This document shows positions 12,250 through 24,546 of a stretch of DNA of 64,000 nucleotides, one piece after another. The stretch is from positions 1,364,001-1,428,000 of the forward strand of contig KE546974.1 of NCBI GenBank assembly GCA_000442125.1, given 5' to 3'. The notes under the pieces are model-generated. The model was not told where the DNA came from. It was given only the letters and a program-made list of their open reading frames with translations, and searched no databases. Both the position numbers and the translations under genes were made by a program. Numbering within the stretch: position 1 is the first letter of the stretch; every line of letters starts with the position of its first letter. Source of the stretch: Opeltia flavorubescens (Eukaryota > Ascomycota > Lecanoromycetes > Teloschistales > Teloschistaceae).

Positions 12250-13541
12250 ACATTTTCGTCGATTCAGTTATTGAAAGTTATAACGGCTTTTTTTCAATCT
12301 GCCCGAAAATTGCGACAATTTTGTCTCACTCATCCAATTTCCCCTACTTCGAACATCAGTGTCACTATCATGTTCACACTTGAATCTCTTGCTGATCGTC
12401 GGATGAAATTTGGTCACACATAAAGTCTACAGCGAGAAAGACTACACATCCAATCTGCAACCGAAGAATGGAAAACTCAGGTCATCATTCCCGGATAAAG
12501 TTCTATTGAAAGCTACATCCAAGGCACACAAAGTGCCACCCATCCATCCACTTCGTCTCTTAATTCACTTCGGAATCCTCCGCCAACAGCCAGATAGCAG
12601 GCAGCCTGTCTTAATCCTTTTCAAATATCTGCCAGGCATACCAATCTACCTATCTACTTCGAGAATCCGACCGAAAAGCGGCTGAATGGATGTACACAAT
12701 GTAGCCCGTGTCTCAAACCCATCAATCAGAAAAAAGAAAAAGAAAAGAAAAGCAAGACATAGCAGCCCATCAAAAACCACCCCGGACACGGCACTTCTTC
12801 CAATTTGAATTTATCAAGAGACAGCCCTTCCTTCCAAACCGCAAAAGCCACTATTGTACACACAGACCATGAAGCCGGCGTTTCCATATCCATAAGCCAT
12901 TCGCTCTGTCTGGTGCGTGTTCTGTTGGGTTTGATATTCCAGGCCATCGATCGCTGCATTTGTGTAAAGATAATCTCGTCCCCTACTGCTATGTCTGCTT
13001 TTTGTGTAGATAATGTCGTGAACGCTCGTGAACTGCTCGTAAGGAAATGTAAATCATGCCTGGTGCTAGGGTTCGCTGGGGAAGGTGATCGGGAGTGGTG
13101 TTTGCAATGGGGGATAATTAAGTGCTGAGGGGTGAATTTCCGATGGTGCTCTGACCGTCATTGCTGATGACAAACGTCTTGTGATTTCGGATCCACCATA
13201 ACAGGTGACAGAGGGATCCTGATGTCGGTCTCGTCTTGCAGTATGTTGTGCAAGAAATAAAATTGTCTGTCAACAGCGGCGTGCCGTTCGCATAGAGAAG
13301 GATGCTGTAAGATATGCCTCATAATGGATTGGTGATTCTTGACAAAACCAAACCATATATCGACAAAATCTTCGAAGATCCGTTCGCGTACGAGCCATGT
13401 TGAAACAAACATAAAAGACCAAAGAGAGAGGATAAATGGAAGTGACAATAATGCCACAACCGGCTCCGAAATCGTCAAGTTCCAAGAGGGCAAGGGAACT
13501 TGGCGGAACCAAAGATATTGAGTCCTGAAAGTCCTCTTTGA
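12250..13541. other. Intergenic region and probable 3' UTR of the CK1 gene
   Basis: About 1.3 kb. Open frames on the minus strand at 13158-13560 (for example 'FILSLWSFMFVSTWLV') run into the CK1 3' end and look like UTR rather than a gene. No RNA or repeat was recognised. Confidence 0.45.
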
Positions 13542-15279
13542 TCAACGAAGATCTCGCCATCCGGGAGCACGAGAAGTCCCAGCGGTCGCCATGTCAGTAG
13601 CTCCAGGGACACCAGTACCTTTGGAAGATGAACGAAGCCTAACGTCGAAGACTATAGCATTAGTCAGAATTCGGTTGCAGTTGCCCCTTCGCGGCCAGCG
13701 TGATTCAAATCGATCAAACACCATACGCAGAGGAAAAAGAGTTCCTTACAAGGAACCAAGAGGCTTATATGCATGGCAAGAACTCACATCCTATCACTTC
13801 CTCCAACTGCACGGTTGGTATCTGGCGTGTCGACTCCGGCAAGGCCACTTCCACCGCGTTCAACAATCTTACGACGCTGACTTGAGATGGCACCTAACAT
13901 ACTAATTGAGAATGTGTTTCTAATATTGCTAAGGGTGTTCAGCTGGTTATGCATTCATACCTGTGCCTCCATGACGACGTGCTGGCTTCTCTTCCTCTTC
14001 CGGAGCAGCTGGCTGAGTGTTGCTAGCTGCAGCAATGGCCTGTGCATTCTTCTGATACTTGTAGACCGTCCAGTCGAAGACATAGTCATACTGGAATCCT
14101 TCACGGACAAAAAGGTCGCGGAAAATCTTTCGGAGATAGGAATAATCGGGCTTGTCATCAAAGCGAAGAGATCGAGTGTAGTTCAAGTAGATGGCAAACT
14201 CGTTGGGGAAACCACGACAAAGTACTTCGGTTGGGGTCGTCATCTTCTTCTCCATGATTCGATCATACTTCTGCTTCTTGGTTGCAGCCTTGAGTCCTTG
14301 CCATGGGAGGGAACCGCGGCAGAAGTAAAGCATGACGTATCCGAGGGATTCCATGTCATCACGACGAGATTGTTCTGCCTCACATTAGCATAAGGTCTGT
14401 GGAAGGATGTCAATTCAAAAGCCTACCAACTCCAAGATGAGTGTTGATACTCGCATAACGGGCAGTACCCGTCAAGTTCTTGTTCTCGCGGTAAGGGATG
14501 TGGAAATGCGTCTTCGGGTCACGGTACTTCTTGGCCAATCCAAAATCGATGACATTGACCTGATTACCCCGCTTTCCAATGCCCATGAGGAAGTTGTCGG
14601 GCTTGATGTCTCGGTGGATGAAGGACTTTGCGTGGATGTACTCGATTCGGGAGATGAGCTGGTCGGCCAGCAGGAGAACCGTCTTCAGAGAGAATTTTCG
14701 GTTGCAGAAGTTGAACAAATCTTCCAAGCTAGGTCCAAGGAGGTCAAGGACCATAGCATTATAGTCACATTCTGTGCCGAACCAACGAACAAAGGGGATT
14801 CCGACGCCTCCGGCAAGTGACTTGTAGACACGAGCTTCATATTCGAGCTGAGGATGTTTGGCCTTGACGCTCTCTAATTTGATGGCGATTTCTTCGCCGG
14901 AAATGATGTTGGTGCCTGCAGATGGTCAATGAAGATTCGGTGTGGAGGAGATTGGTTTTCCTTACCCAGGTAAATATCACCAAAGCTACCACTGCCAATT
15001 TTGCGGCCGATACGATACTTGTTTCCCACACGGAGATCCTAAAGTCACAACCCAGGTCAGCCAGATAGCCCAAAAGAACCTCCATGCGTGCATATCATGC
15101 TCAATGCCACCCTTCGTGATGAGGGATGATTGAATGACAAGACGCTGATGTTGAAGGTTCCCATCCTCTTCAGCCGAGGCAGATGCTCCACCAGCTTTGT
15201 CTGAGATGATCCAACCCATCCACCACCCAAGATCACGGCAACATCATGCTGATAGGATTGTACGCACCATTGTTGTCAT
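13542..15279 (-). CDS. Casein kinase I (CK1 delta/epsilon, Hhp1-like)
   Basis: A Ser/Thr kinase of the CK1 family, used in cell-cycle, DNA-damage and clock signalling. Six minus-strand exons fit: 15279-15268, 15038-14966, 14915-14427, 14374-13961, 13893-13788 and 13638-13542. They give 396 aa. Exon 1 codes only for MTTM. A 229-nt intron follows, then '[19 protein letters not shown]' with the Gly loop, and later '[12 protein letters not shown]' (catalytic Asp), '[10 protein letters not shown]' (DFG) and '[12 protein letters not shown]'. The CK1-specific '[14 protein letters not shown]' replaces the usual APE motif. The C-terminal tail contains '[16 protein letters not shown]', a fungal CK1 signature, and its last intron (13639-13787) was placed to keep that frame open to TGA 13542. 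Catalytic residues all appear intact. Identification is very strong; the tail exons are slightly less certain. Confidence 0.95.
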
Positions 15280-16803
15280 ACTTCCGTTAGGTGTAATGTG
15301 GGATTATGATGTTGATCTTGGAAAACTGATCTGCAGGGGTGGTAGCCGCAAGTTAGCCGCAGTGAGGCTAGAAGCTTGAAGGTGCAAAGGAGGTGAGGAT
15401 CGGTAGGTAGGTAGAATGAGGAATTCAGAGGATTTTCCAACCTAAATGTTTTGTTTGTGTCAGTAAGCGGTATCGAATAGGTTGATGTAATGTTTGGTGG
15501 GGCTGAGCCTCATTCACAATGAGTGTGAATAGTGATGAAGAATTGCAGTGTCAAGGCAGGCTCAACGTGTAATGAAGTCTCCCATGTGATGTTCATCTCA
15601 GATATCTGAAGGTGAGGTCACGCACCTTTTGCTTGTAGAGTTGGATGGATGTAAGCCAGGATTAGAACCAAGTACCTTCTTGAAGAAGCAGATCCGATCG
15701 GAGTTCCGTGGGAACGCGTGACAACAAGCACCGAACAAGCCTTCGAACTCAGCTTCCTAAAACAGGAGGAAGCAAAGTCCCTTCAACGAGGACTTCCCAC
15801 TGAAGTCGACAGAATTGTTGTTGTTGTAGTGGGTAGGAGAAAGGGAAATGTCGGTGACTTGACGAGGCAAGCCTTGGGTGGGTGGAGGAAGGAATCTAGG
15901 AACTAAGGGCTTTTGGGGATGTGGACCATGAATTACAAGTGGAAGCGGGAAAGCTCCTGGTGCAGGCCAAAAAGCAAGGGGATTTGCAACCTCGCCAAGA
16001 CAACGCTACAACGCATTCGGCTCATCAAAAAAGGCGTCGTCCCCCCAGCCAACGCCGTCAAAGAACATCATCTCTTTTATTGTTTGAAATTAATAATTTC
16101 ACCGCATTCACTCTGCCTTTATGACTCAACTCAACTGCTAATTCATAGTATAAGCAAATCACTGCCTTCCGCCACTTGCCCGTTGAATTCAGTACCAAGA
16201 TCACCCACAAATCTAAATATCCCTCATAGTAACATGGAAAAACCAGATAATCCTCAATCCTAATAATCAAAATAAATTCAAGCAAAAATACTAGGGGGGC
16301 GTAGGAATGAGGAAGTGTGAACTGTCAGACCCAGATCCTCGGAATGGCAAGAACTCGTGGAAAGCGGCTGTTGGCTCGAACGGTTGGGTGCACAGACTAA
16401 GGCACTGCAACGTGCATGGACCCAAAGAACAGCGAATACCGCAGCAGCAGCCGCCGCCGCCGCCTTCTAGATGCAAGATCGAAGACCTGTCATCTCTGTT
16501 GTGAGCTTATTATTATGCATGTATGCTTACACCATGTATCATAATCATATTATCATTTCATTAAAAATTCTCGCTGTTCACTGAGGTAACAATACCTATC
16601 AAGACAGCCCGCCCTTTGCTCAAATAGTGGTATCCATCAGCAATGTAGAGAACAGAAAAGACCTCCACGGTCAAGCCATAGCCCTAGACACCTTTCCATA
16701 AGATGCTCTGTGATCAATGCAAAGCCCAGTATTCGCATAGCAGAAGAGCACCCACAGTGAAATATTCTTGAGTGCAACACCTTTCAACCCACGTGCCCAT
16801 CGC
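15280..16803. other. CK1 upstream region and intergenic sequence
   Basis: About 1.5 kb between the CK1 start and the 3' end of the next minus-strand gene. It probably holds a long CK1 leader and promoter; GT-AG pairs in 15280-15720 could be 5' UTR introns. A (CAG/CCG)-like run lies at 16440-16470. No gene seen. Confidence 0.45.
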
Positions 16804-18879
16804 CTACCATCCTCGCCCACTGACCCTCCCATCCGTAGGTTCAAAAACCGTATATCGTCCATCATGAAACGTAGGACGATATCTCGGATCACGGCCCACC
16901 CTCGGCGGCGGCTTCCCCCAATCCTCACCGAAGAAACTCCTATTACCATCCGCACTACTATCCACCGCCCACGCCGGTGTTTTGCTGAATTTGTTGAAAT
17001 ACGACGGGCTGCTCTCATCGACATAGCTGCGAAGGTTAGTCAAAACAGGGACCATGAGTCGATTGATAACATCGCCAGCAGGCGGAGGATTCGGCACCGT
17101 CGTCGCATTCGAGTCATCCGAGCGGTCGTCGCGGAAACTGGCTTGACGTTCCATCGCTCTCTTGATGTTTTCGTATTCTCCCCCTTGCTTTAGTTTTTGA
17201 TGCTCGTTGGCAACATGCTCGAGGTAGGCTCGCGCTTGCTCTTGTCCCCGTCCACGTCCATCGTGATTCCACCATGCCTCTGCGCTGCTAAGACGCTGCT
17301 CTGATGATTCCTGCTGTGGTGTCCGTTCTGCGGTAAGTGATCGGACATAGGCATTGACATCGGATCCACCATCGTTCGCAACTGTAGCTGTTGCTTCCTC
17401 AATCTCTCGAAGGTGAGGGGCTAGTGAGGCGGACGAAGTCATGGTGTAGATGTCAACCGGTCGGTTTTTCCACGGCAATGGTTCACTGGCCTTTAGAAAC
17501 TCCTCTCCGCTCTGGGAAGCTGCACGATGATGCAGGACTGTGGAGGAATTCGAAATCTGCGCAATAGGATCGTAGAGGACAGTCCTGGTGGACGGTGCCA
17601 ATTTTTCATATGAAGCAGAGCTGCCTACTCCCAGTTGCGATCGGTTTGCTGCTTTCCCCTTCCCATTTTCGCTGCTATCATCACTACTCCTCAAATAACT
17701 GGTGTACGGCTTTGGATCGCGTTGATGAGTATCCGCTGTCGGAGCAGTCTGTCGAACAGAATTTCGGTCCTGGTTTCCGGGCGAGGAGTTGATGTGAGTA
17801 GATGGGCGAGGAAGACCAGGTGGGTATGGTAAATTGCGCCGCTGCGGTTGTTCAGTAGGGAACTTGAACTCATGATTCATCGCGCCCTGGGTGGCTGACT
17901 GGAGGGGCTGGGCGTCATGTGAAGAGGAGGTGGTCGCTTCGACAGATTGATGAGGTTGGCGCTCTTGAAGGTTGGACTGGGCGAAGGCTGCTCGCATCTC
18001 CACGAAAGGGTCATCCTCCGATACTTTCGATCGTTGAGTCGATAGCTGCGGATTACTTTGAGCAGCGGCTTGGAATGTCGGCAGACCTGAATGGAGATGG
18101 CGGAAATTGTGCTGCACAGCCATTTGATTGAGCTGATCAAGTTTGAACCGGAGATGCTCAGCATTGAGGCCAATATTCTGTGTGGCCATGTCGTTCACGA
18201 AACGAGGAATTGCACTGGCTTGTTGGACCACTGATGCATGGTGAGGAAGTCGTTGTGCGGGGATTGTCTGTCTGGGTTGAGATTGATGGGTTTGGGGCAA
18301 TACGAGCTGAGATGAATGTTGCGCACCGAATGTATCAGAGTACCTACTTTGATTCGGAACTGAAGGAATACTGGTTTTGGCCGTTGAAGCTTGATGAGAG
18401 AATTGCTGGTTGATTTCTGGAGATGTCTCGGGTATCTCCTCCAGATCCAGGGTCTTCCAACCTCTGCTTCTGGTACGAGGTTTAAGCTTTACCGCTCCCA
18501 TAGATGCTGGAGCCATCGAAGTAACATTTTCGGTCCCCTCGTTTTCTTTCGCTGCTGCTTTGCTATTACGAACTGCATTAAGTTCCGCGGCCCTGGCCTT
18601 GGCGGCGAATGTTGTCCCTAATGCCATGTTGGCAAGGCTCGCAGCCGGCTTCGGTGGCAACGGTCTGGTCGTTGAAGTTATTCCGCTCGCTGCTTCTTCC
18701 GAGTACGATGGCCTCCTGAATGTTACTTGGGGTGAGACATTCTCGCCTTGGGCTGAAGAATCGACCTTTGGAATAACCTGGATGTGCGAGTATGGGGCTT
18801 GCCCATGCTGATGCTTCGACATACCCTGATATCGAGGGCTGAAGTTCGTACTGAATTGATCACTCCCAAATCGCCGCAT
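16804..18879 (-). CDS. Conserved, mostly disordered fungal protein (691 aa)
   Basis: One uninterrupted minus-strand frame from ATG 18879 to TAG 16804. Most of it is low-complexity, rich in Ser, Gln, Pro and His ('QTHQSQPRQTIPAQRLPHH'), typical of a disordered scaffold. Only the ends look ordered: the N-terminus ('MRRFGSDQFSTNFSPRYQG') and the last 110 residues ('DVINRLMVPVLTNLRSYV', 'FNKFSKTPAWAVDSS', 'FFGEDWGKPPPRVGRDPRY'). Function unknown. The frame is open upstream of the ATG for about ten more codons ('QQLYTYIDK'), so a further 5' exon is possible; I could not place one. No transmembrane segment or signal peptide. Confidence 0.8.
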   Translation of the reverse strand: MRRFGSDQFSTNFSPRYQGMSKHQHGQAPYSHIQVIPKVDSSAQGENVSPQVTFRRPSYSEEAASGITSTTRPLPPKPAASLANMALGTTFAAKARAAELNAVRNSKAAAKENEGTENVTSMAPASMGAVKLKPRTRSRGWKTLDLEEIPETSPEINQQFSHQASTAKTSIPSVPNQSRYSDTFGAQHSSQLVLPQTHQSQPRQTIPAQRLPHHASVVQQASAIPRFVNDMATQNIGLNAEHLRFKLDQLNQMAVQHNFRHLHSGLPTFQAAAQSNPQLSTQRSKVSEDDPFVEMRAAFAQSNLQERQPHQSVEATTSSSHDAQPLQSATQGAMNHEFKFPTEQPQRRNLPYPPGLPRPSTHINSSPGNQDRNSVRQTAPTADTHQRDPKPYTSYLRSSDDSSENGKGKAANRSQLGVGSSASYEKLAPSTRTVLYDPIAQISNSSTVLHHRAASQSGEEFLKASEPLPWKNRPVDIYTMTSSASLAPHLREIEEATATVANDGGSDVNAYVRSLTAERTPQQESSEQRLSSAEAWWNHDGRGRGQEQARAYLEHVANEHQKLKQGGEYENIKRAMERQASFRDDRSDDSNATTVPNPPPAGDVINRLMVPVLTNLRSYVDESSPSYFNKFSKTPAWAVDSSADGNRSFFGEDWGKPPPRVGRDPRYRPTFHDGRYTVFEPTDGRVSGRGW

Positions 18880-19533
18880 CTTATCGATATATGTGTACAG
18901 CTGCTGGTCACAGATTTTGCTTCATAATGGCGACTCTACGAAGCTGGAGCAAAGAAATATTGGCAGTTGCGAATGCAGCTCAAAAGATCGCATCAAACTA
19001 TTTTCTTTGCAAGGAAACCGCGAGGGGGCTGGGGTTTGTGATGAATTTACGAAGGGTGGTGGCGATGCTCTGATGTGATGAGTGAAGGGTATGTTAAATC
19101 AACAGAAACATCCTACGCTTGTTGAGACGGTACCATGATTGTTCGAGCCATAGATGATGGTACGGGATTCGAACGAAGATCAGTCGCTATCCTAATCATC
19201 GGTCTCTATTCTGTAGCGTTTGGCTCTGGGTAACAGCTCATCTAGCCTGTACTGCAGAACGCATGTCAACATCCATCCTACTTAAGTAGTTGCACTTCAA
19301 CTAGCATCTGGGACCGACGAAAAGCAGATCAGGGCACGGATGTAGGATGTGTGATGTCGAACTAGGAAGTGAATGGAATTGATATCATACTGGAGGCCTG
19401 TCATTATACAAACGCCTAGAGATGCTGACGCCTGCCACCCCCACCCATGCTACAACGTCGTGTTACCGTCTGGATCAGGTGTAGTTGCCACCGCCGGGAC
19501 GCATCGAAAGCAAATGCGTCGGTCTATCTTTGA
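18880..19533. other. Intergenic region
   Basis: About 650 nt with the promoter of the 691-aa gene and the 3' UTR of the RING gene. A GGGATTCGAA motif near 19160 recalls a tRNA T-loop, but no cloverleaf forms around it. Confidence 0.45.
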
Positions 19534-22298
19534 TCATCGATCTCGATCAGCGTGCGCTTGCCTCCATGCTGCTTCGCCACTAAAAGCAGACCAACTGAAT
19601 GAGGCAAGTCCTCGCCATCCTCTACGCGTCGAGGATGCTTCAGGAACGTCGTTAACAAGCGTAGCTGCCATATCGTCGCCTCGTTCAAGGTCATTCAGAT
19701 CGCGCGGAATGGGTATTGCTGCTGTAGGGGACTCGTTAACTGTCTCCGCCGCTTGTATCTGGATGTCGTCTCCATCGGGAACATTTGCGTCCCTATTTCC
19801 GGCGACGGAACTGGATACTCGGTTTGGTGCTTTGCCCATAGAGCGAACCACATCCCCTTTACATATTGGACAGGTTCGGCGTCGGGTAGTTAACCATGGC
19901 GTTCTAAGATGATCATGTCAGTGTACGACTCCAATGAAAGTGAATATTATACTTACATGCATTCCGCATGGAACTCATGACCGCAAGGCAGCTTCATTAC
20001 CTTACTCTGACCGTCAACATACTCCTCAAGGCACACTACACATTCAATCTGTTTGCCGTGATATGGTCGCTTGTTTGCGTTCGATTTTGTCGTTGTGTCA
20101 TTCCGCTTCATCGATGCATTAGCAGTGGCCTTGTCGAGCGAATTTTTTACGGCGTCATCAATGTGGGACGGCCTGCGAGATGTCGGCCTAGATCGAGGCG
20201 TAGGAGATCGTGAACAATGCTGCAGTAGCGGTGATGTTGGAGACGATGTCGTGGGACTACCAAACTGTGATGAAGAAGTTGTAGATGAGCAGGACATTGT
20301 GTGATAAGTACGGATTGGTAGGCGATCAACAACGGATTTCGGAGCTCTCCAACGGCGACGACGGATTCGAGATCGAATGAGGAGCAGCGAATAAACCACC
20401 GTCAAGGTAATTAATGGACTGACTACCAGCACAAGAAGCGTATCAAAGAAAGGGCTGGTCGACATGGTAGTCGGAGTCAGAGTCACCCAGAGGCCCTCGT
20501 GATCTGCACGTTTCGCAATGTCATGCGATGCTCGTTTGCTATTCGGTCCTGTCCTTCGACGCAAAGGCAGAGTCTTCTCAGAAGACATGTCAAAAGTCTC
20601 CACTGTCTTCCTTTGGAAAAGTCGATCCGTCCAACTTTGTCGCTCGTCAGTCTCGTCAGAGTCAAGAGCCGAAGATCCAGCAGAGGTATCGCGATCTGGA
20701 ACTGCAGGCTTCTGGTATTCACCACTTCCTGGGGTGATGCTTCCGCCAGATAGCATTCGGGCGTCGTCGTTACCACTACCACCATCTTTGAACGCTGTAG
20801 CAACGGGATACCTCGCCGAGGTGCTTGAAACGGATGAGGTAGAGCTTTGAGCAGTGTTGGTTTTCACTAGGTCCGGGTCGCGCCAGTCATGGACACCAAT
20901 TTCAAATTCGTCACCGGGATTGGCATGTGCATCGGGCCTGGAGAGTTCGCTTTGCTTGAAGATCCTTCCTTGTGTATCCTTTTGCACAAGCCTCCCTTTA
21001 TCATTTACAGCTTTGATCGCCGATTCAGTCCATTGCTCGTTGACCCAAGTCAGACGTCCGCTGCTCGGCGGGCGTCTACTGTCAGCCTTTGCACCACTCT
21101 CGACGGAATCCACTCTTGCCTCTGCATTGCGGCCGAATAAGGAGCGCAGCCAACCGCCCTTGGTTTTCTTTAGCGGCTTAGCATGTCTGGACTGTTTATT
21201 GGATCGACGTATGGAACCTTTGCTAGGAAGAGATGGGGTAGGCCTAGGAGAAAGTGCCGTTGGCGTAAAAGTTGGCTGGTCATTGCCCATTTGAGCCGCG
21301 GCTGTATCATCCACAGCCTGTGCTGAGAGACTTTCGGGGCCGAGTTCCCCAGAAAGCGCATCGTTGTTGTCTGTATGTTCGGGTGGAATGAGAGAGGAGA
21401 GTAGGTGTGCGGTGGTGCGGGAGGTGAACAAAGCGGGAATGGTGACGTTTGACGTATCGCCTTTGGCATACATTGTAACAAGAGCGCCTCCTCTAGTGTT
21501 ATCTCCAACGATAAGACCAACTCCTCCTCGTCGTTGTACCCATTTGACCTTCTCCAAAAAACCGCAACCACCTCGACTTAACATGACCAGCTTGCCTGAT
21601 ATTTCTGCGCCTTCCTGCAGAGATTGAATATCGGCATGTTGTGGTGGTTGCCCGTTTGGATGATGCTGAAGGTCAGCAGTGCGGCCTGGCTGAGAAGGCT
21701 TCGTGAATTGAGAAGCAGGCAGCGGGTGGTGTAAATGGTCGTCAGTGCCATCGTTGTCAGAGGGTGCCACGCTCTCTCGATGTGTGCTTGAGCCTTGGCC
21801 CGATGTTTTGGATTCCCCGGCCTGGGCACGCTGAGAGGCGCTGTCATCGGTCTCTCGCGTACCAGTTTGAGTTGAAGGCTCAAATTGACCATTACCTTGG
21901 TGGTAATTCCTCCCGTGGCGCCAGCCAGGTACATCACTGCATCCCAGTTCTCCTTCGGTGTCGGTGGCAAGTCCCCTCCCCAAATTGTCGTCTCCAAAGC
22001 CACTGCCTACCCACAGTTGACCACTGAGACCGTCGGCTGGGAGGCTCGGACCGAAATCTGCGGGTCGGGCTAGAAAGAAGGTGGAGTTGTCGTCGGTAAG
22101 ACTGATGATGGCGGAGGAAGGGAAGAGGGCGGAGGGGGTGCGGAAGGAGAAGAGGGAACGGAAGCTGGTCTTGTCAGGCGAGGAAGAAGTCGCGGTGGCA
22201 TACTGTCGAGGGTGAGATTGAACAAGAGAGAAGAAGGTCAAGAGGAAAGTCAAGGTAAGGACAGAGACAAGTATGAAGACGAGGCGTGGCGGGGCCAT
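19534..22298 (-). CDS. PA-TM-RING type E3 ubiquitin ligase
   Basis: Membrane-bound RING-H2 ligase of the protease-associated/TM/RING type (RNF13/GRAIL-like layout), expected in endosomal or vacuolar membranes. Two minus-strand exons, 22298-19957 and 19903-19534, give 903 aa; the 53-nt intron interrupts the RING. Order of parts: signal sequence (residues about 7-28, 'LVFILVSVLTLTFLLTFF'); PA domain with 'KLVMLSRGGCGFLEKV' and 'GLIVGDNTRGG'; a long disordered insert; a transmembrane helix near 618-642 ('LLVLVVSPLITLTVVYSLLL') followed by an Arg-rich stop-transfer; a Ser-rich linker; and the RING from about 753, 'CVVCLEEYV' and 'LPCGHEFHAEC', completed after splicing by 'TPWLTTRRRTCPICKGD'. All eight zinc ligands are present. 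The tail after the RING is acidic and disordered. Confidence 0.9.
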
Positions 22299-23343
22299 AA
22301 TGTGGGGATGGATGTCAAGTGTCAGTAACCAGCGGGTAGGTATAACGGGGAGAGATCAGGCATAGAGCCTGCTCTATGAGATGGGTGCATCAAATTTGCA
22401 GTGTAGATAGAGTATGAAGGCAAAGAGGTGGCGGCTGAAGTTGACGTCTCATGTGAGTATGTGGGCATTGCGAATCAAGGTCATCATCTGAGTTGTCTGG
22501 TCTACTTTTTGCATGCGCTAATAAACCGCCTCACGGCCATTAGTATTGCCTTTCTTGGACTAGCATCAGATCTGATCGGTTCTCGGGTTTGGGAACGCTG
22601 TCTTCTCCTGCAAACTCGCTCACCTTCAAGAATATGTACCGCCTTTACCTAGAAAGCTGGACCATTGAAATGAATCTCGACTGATGGACACCATGGCCTG
22701 TTCCTGAGATTTTTTGCAAATGCTCTTCCAATGAAACTCCGTTGCGGTAAAAGCTGTAACACCTACCATTCAAGTCCAATAAACACTGACCAAACGTCGC
22801 CTCTATTTTGAACGCATTTTCAATGAGAGACAATGGTCGTCTTAACGGAACGTTGGGAGCGGTCTACCAACGAATACCGTGCAACATGCCCGTGGTAGGT
22901 GTTCCACCACAAATTACAATACTCTTAATACCGGAACATGGCTCCAGCTTGGGACTCTCCGTGACTTGACTCCCAGAAGTTTTCCTCCTTACCAGATTCT
23001 ACATCGAGTTCGCTGTTCCTCCCCATTTAGACTCTTTCTCACATTGACCATTGTGATGCTTCTTCATCTGGAACATCAGCTGTCTTGTCTCACGCACGAC
23101 ATAAAGTATAGCAGACACCGCAAATTCGGTGTTTCGATCACAGCTTCTGAAGACTTGTCCTGCCGTCTCATTCTCCTATCCCTCCTGTATGCCCAGAATA
23201 AATGCATAGTNGAACTATGTGGATAGAATATTGCGCATGTCGTTGCCCTTCTTTTTATTTGGCTTTCTTCTTTGTTTCTCCCCTAATCACGCGGGCACGT
23301 ATATTGCAAGACTAAAATTACTCTCTTTATACATAATCCAGCG
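22299..23343. other. Intergenic region
   Basis: About 1 kb containing the RING-gene promoter and the 3' UTR of the next minus-strand gene. There is a single N at 23211. No credible coding frame; the plus-strand frame at 22879-23226 has no family-like motif. Confidence 0.45.
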
Positions 23344-24546
23344 TTACTTTTCTCTCGCATCCAAAGAACTGAGCTTGCTCGTCGTACTTTCCCTCACCAA
23401 TTGTCCATACCCAACGTCCCCCTCCACACCCTCAGCCATGATCATGAATCGATATTCCTGCAACCTACTATTCGCCAGCAAAGCCCCCGTAAACGCCTCG
23501 GTTACAAATCCCCATGTCATCCCTGGCCGTGGGAATATCGATAGCTCCACCCAATACGTCGAATGCTTTCCCAACCATGTCCTTTGCTGTGTCATCGGCG
23601 CCTCAGGATCATGACTCCTGGCTTCCGTGTCGGCACGATTCCAGACGTAATAGGCGATTCCGTTATCTATTTCCCCCCGAAAGGCGTAGAATTCCCACGT
23701 CGAAGCCATGTCACCGTTATGCCAGATAAATGGATTCGGAACAATTGTTCTAGGGAGATTATGTTGCTCAGCCTTGCGGTTCCACACCATCGACACAATA
23801 CTCTTGATGCTAGTCCGGGCATACCTACAAATTCCTTCCCTCGCGTACTCCAGCGGACGAAGCCGCAACAGCCGGCATCGTTACCCTTCCGCTCCTCCCC
23901 TTCACCCTCTGCGGTGCCACTTCAGCTTTCCGTCTTATAATCTCCCCCACCCCCACAACCCCTTTCCCCTCCACCGTGATGCGAAACTTGAATTCCACCC
24001 TGCTGAAAAGTACTAGTTCCGCGCCACGCACCCCTTCAACCAGCATCCTCCACGTCATCCCCGGCTTCGCAGCCAGAACAAGATCCACAGTCCCTTGATC
24101 CGGCACAACCCCCGACCATCTCCTCATGCGCTCTCCGATTTCATCGTCGATATCATGTTGATCGCTCATGGCTTCCGCATAAGCCATATCCCAGGCGAGA
24201 CTTCCAGCTCGGTGGGAGAGATACCCGCGGAAATCATGATATGTCCAAATCGAGATCATCGTGTCGAGGTGCCAGGTGAAGGGGTCGGGCAGGGTTCTGT
24301 GAGTAAATCAAAAATGAACTCCTTTAATCGTCTTTCTTCTTTTTTAATTTGAAGCAATAACAGAAATCGATGGCCTGAAACAAGAATCATGAAGGCCACT
24401 TACAAATTTGCAACACCCTCGGACTGCCCCGCAGGTTTTAAGGGTGATATCAGATCAGATACTGGAGTTGGCGAACCGACTGATAGTCTCACAACACATG
24501 CTACGAAGAGGGTCGCTATGTACAGCCGGCCCGAAAGAACAATCAT
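23344..24546 (-). CDS. Putative secreted protein with two tandem copies of one domain
   Basis: Function not recognised. Three minus-strand exons, 24546-24404, 24296-23829 and 23749-23344, give 338 aa. Exon 1 codes for a signal peptide ('LYIATLFVACVVRLSVGS'). Exons 2 and 3 each code for the same domain: both start 'NLT..P.PF.WH' and both contain a 'PGMTW' block followed by a 'F.I..EG..G..G' strand. Both domains are preceded by an intron at the same codon, in the same phase (AAT TT|intron|A AC.). This indicates an internal duplication that included the intron. If the second intron is not removed, translation stops at TAG directly at the donor, giving a one-domain product. Two adjacent genes are a less likely reading, because the second copy has no signal peptide of its own. 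Confidence 0.72.

Noticed and set aside
13158-13560. Minus-strand frame with a hydrophobic stretch, possible membrane protein
   Set aside because: It overlaps the last CK1 exon and its 3' UTR and has no upstream promoter or family motif.
19150-19200. T-loop-like motif GGGATTCGAAC suggesting a tRNA
   Set aside because: No T-stem pairing, D-arm or anticodon arm can be built around it.
19373-19912. 179-codon plus-strand frame
   Set aside because: It is antisense to the RING gene, whose frame, intron and zinc ligands are clear.
22879-23226. 115-codon plus-strand frame with a hydrophobic segment
   Set aside because: Contains an N, lies in an intergenic region between two minus-strand genes and has no motif; not supported.
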